Shown here one piece after another: positions 63,975-64,000 of a stretch of DNA of 64,000 nt. How positions within the stretch are numbered: the stretch's first letter is position 1; each line of letters opens with the position of its first letter. Source of the stretch: Phytophthora colocasiae (Eukaryota; Oomycota; Peronosporomycetes; Peronosporales; Peronosporaceae). The stretch lies in NCBI GenBank assembly GCA_018806915.1, contig JAGKQI010000085.1:434001-498000 (forward strand). The letters run 5' to 3'. The notes beneath the pieces are model-generated. The model was not told the origin of the DNA. It saw nothing but the letters and a program-made list of their open reading frames with translations, and did not search any database. Made by a program: the position numbers and the translations under genes.

Positions 63975-64000
63975 GTCGTCAAAGTACGTCTGTGCGGTGC

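Larger units (their letters stand above)
59782..64000 (-). mobile_element. Gypsy-2 copy b (continues beyond window)
   Basis: Follows the shared LTR without host DNA. Same order as copy a: polypurine tract, antisense ORF, chromodomain, integrase, RNase H, RT. 61500-63650 is almost the same as copy a (54000-56150), while 59782-61400 carries many small insertions relative to copy a. Confidence 0.9.

Noticed and set aside
1..64000. RXLR/CRN effector, tRNA, rRNA or CRISPR features
   Set aside because: Looked for N-terminal signal plus RXLR/LFLAK patterns and structural RNA signatures among the frames and gaps; none was convincing.

Overview
The window looks like an oomycete (Phytophthora/Peronosporales-type) nuclear genome segment. 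The signs are: piggyBac-like transposases of the oomycete type, FYVE proteins fused to START, GAF or FIST domains, short 56-80 bp GT-AG introns, chromodomain Ty3/Gypsy elements, and a compact gene island surrounded by repeats. I saw no rRNA, tRNA, CRISPR array or convincing RXLR effector.

Layout. (1) 1-11.7 kb is a three-level nest. A Gypsy LTR is split at a TTAA by a piggyBac element (PB-1, minus strand). PB-1 is itself split in its last intron by a 6.3-kb hAT element (596-6884, 8-bp TSD GTGAGGAC) that carries FYVE/GAF gene debris. (2) 11.7-13.2 kb holds a pol/chromodomain relic. (3) 13.2-18.2 kb is a broken Helitron (RepHel, minus strand), with an intact SANT-DOT1-like methyltransferase ORF just upstream of it. 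(4) 20.8-25.3 kb has a 62-bp tandem repeat, a broken second piggyBac (PB-2), peroxiredoxin and lipase fragments and a palindrome cluster. (5) 25.48-27.60 kb is a decayed piggyBac (PB-3) with TIRs and TTAA. (6) 27.6-40.5 kb is the host gene island: a small coiled-coil-like protein, a TFIIS-N-like/Cys-rich/ankyrin protein, DNA topoisomerase IB, homoserine kinase, a START-FYVE-FIST protein and a PHO84-like phosphate transporter. These frames are clean. (7) 42.09-51.67 kb is one oomycete ORF (551 codons) cut in frame by a complete Gypsy element (Gypsy-1, 42858-50780) with 460-bp LTRs that look identical and a 5-bp TSD ACTGC. (8) 51.96-64.0 kb is a second Gypsy family (Gypsy-2) in tandem, two bodies sharing one LTR.

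Main discoveries. Gypsy-1 and its relatives are packed with short perfect inverted repeats, roughly one every 25-45 bp, across LTRs, gag, pol and the 3' region. All three Gypsy families here carry an ORF antisense to gag-pol between pol and the 3' LTR. These ORFs share a LSV[ST]EY motif and an EEGE[LV]E motif, and the two longer ones end in a coiled coil. Both Gypsy families place pol in the -1 frame of gag, with a stem-loop enclosing the gag stop; Gypsy-2 also has a canonical GGGAAAC slippery heptamer.

Limits: all comparisons were made by eye. Many frameshifts in the repeats may be assembly errors; a patch in the second Gypsy-2 body carries about 83 net inserted bases in 1.64 kb.
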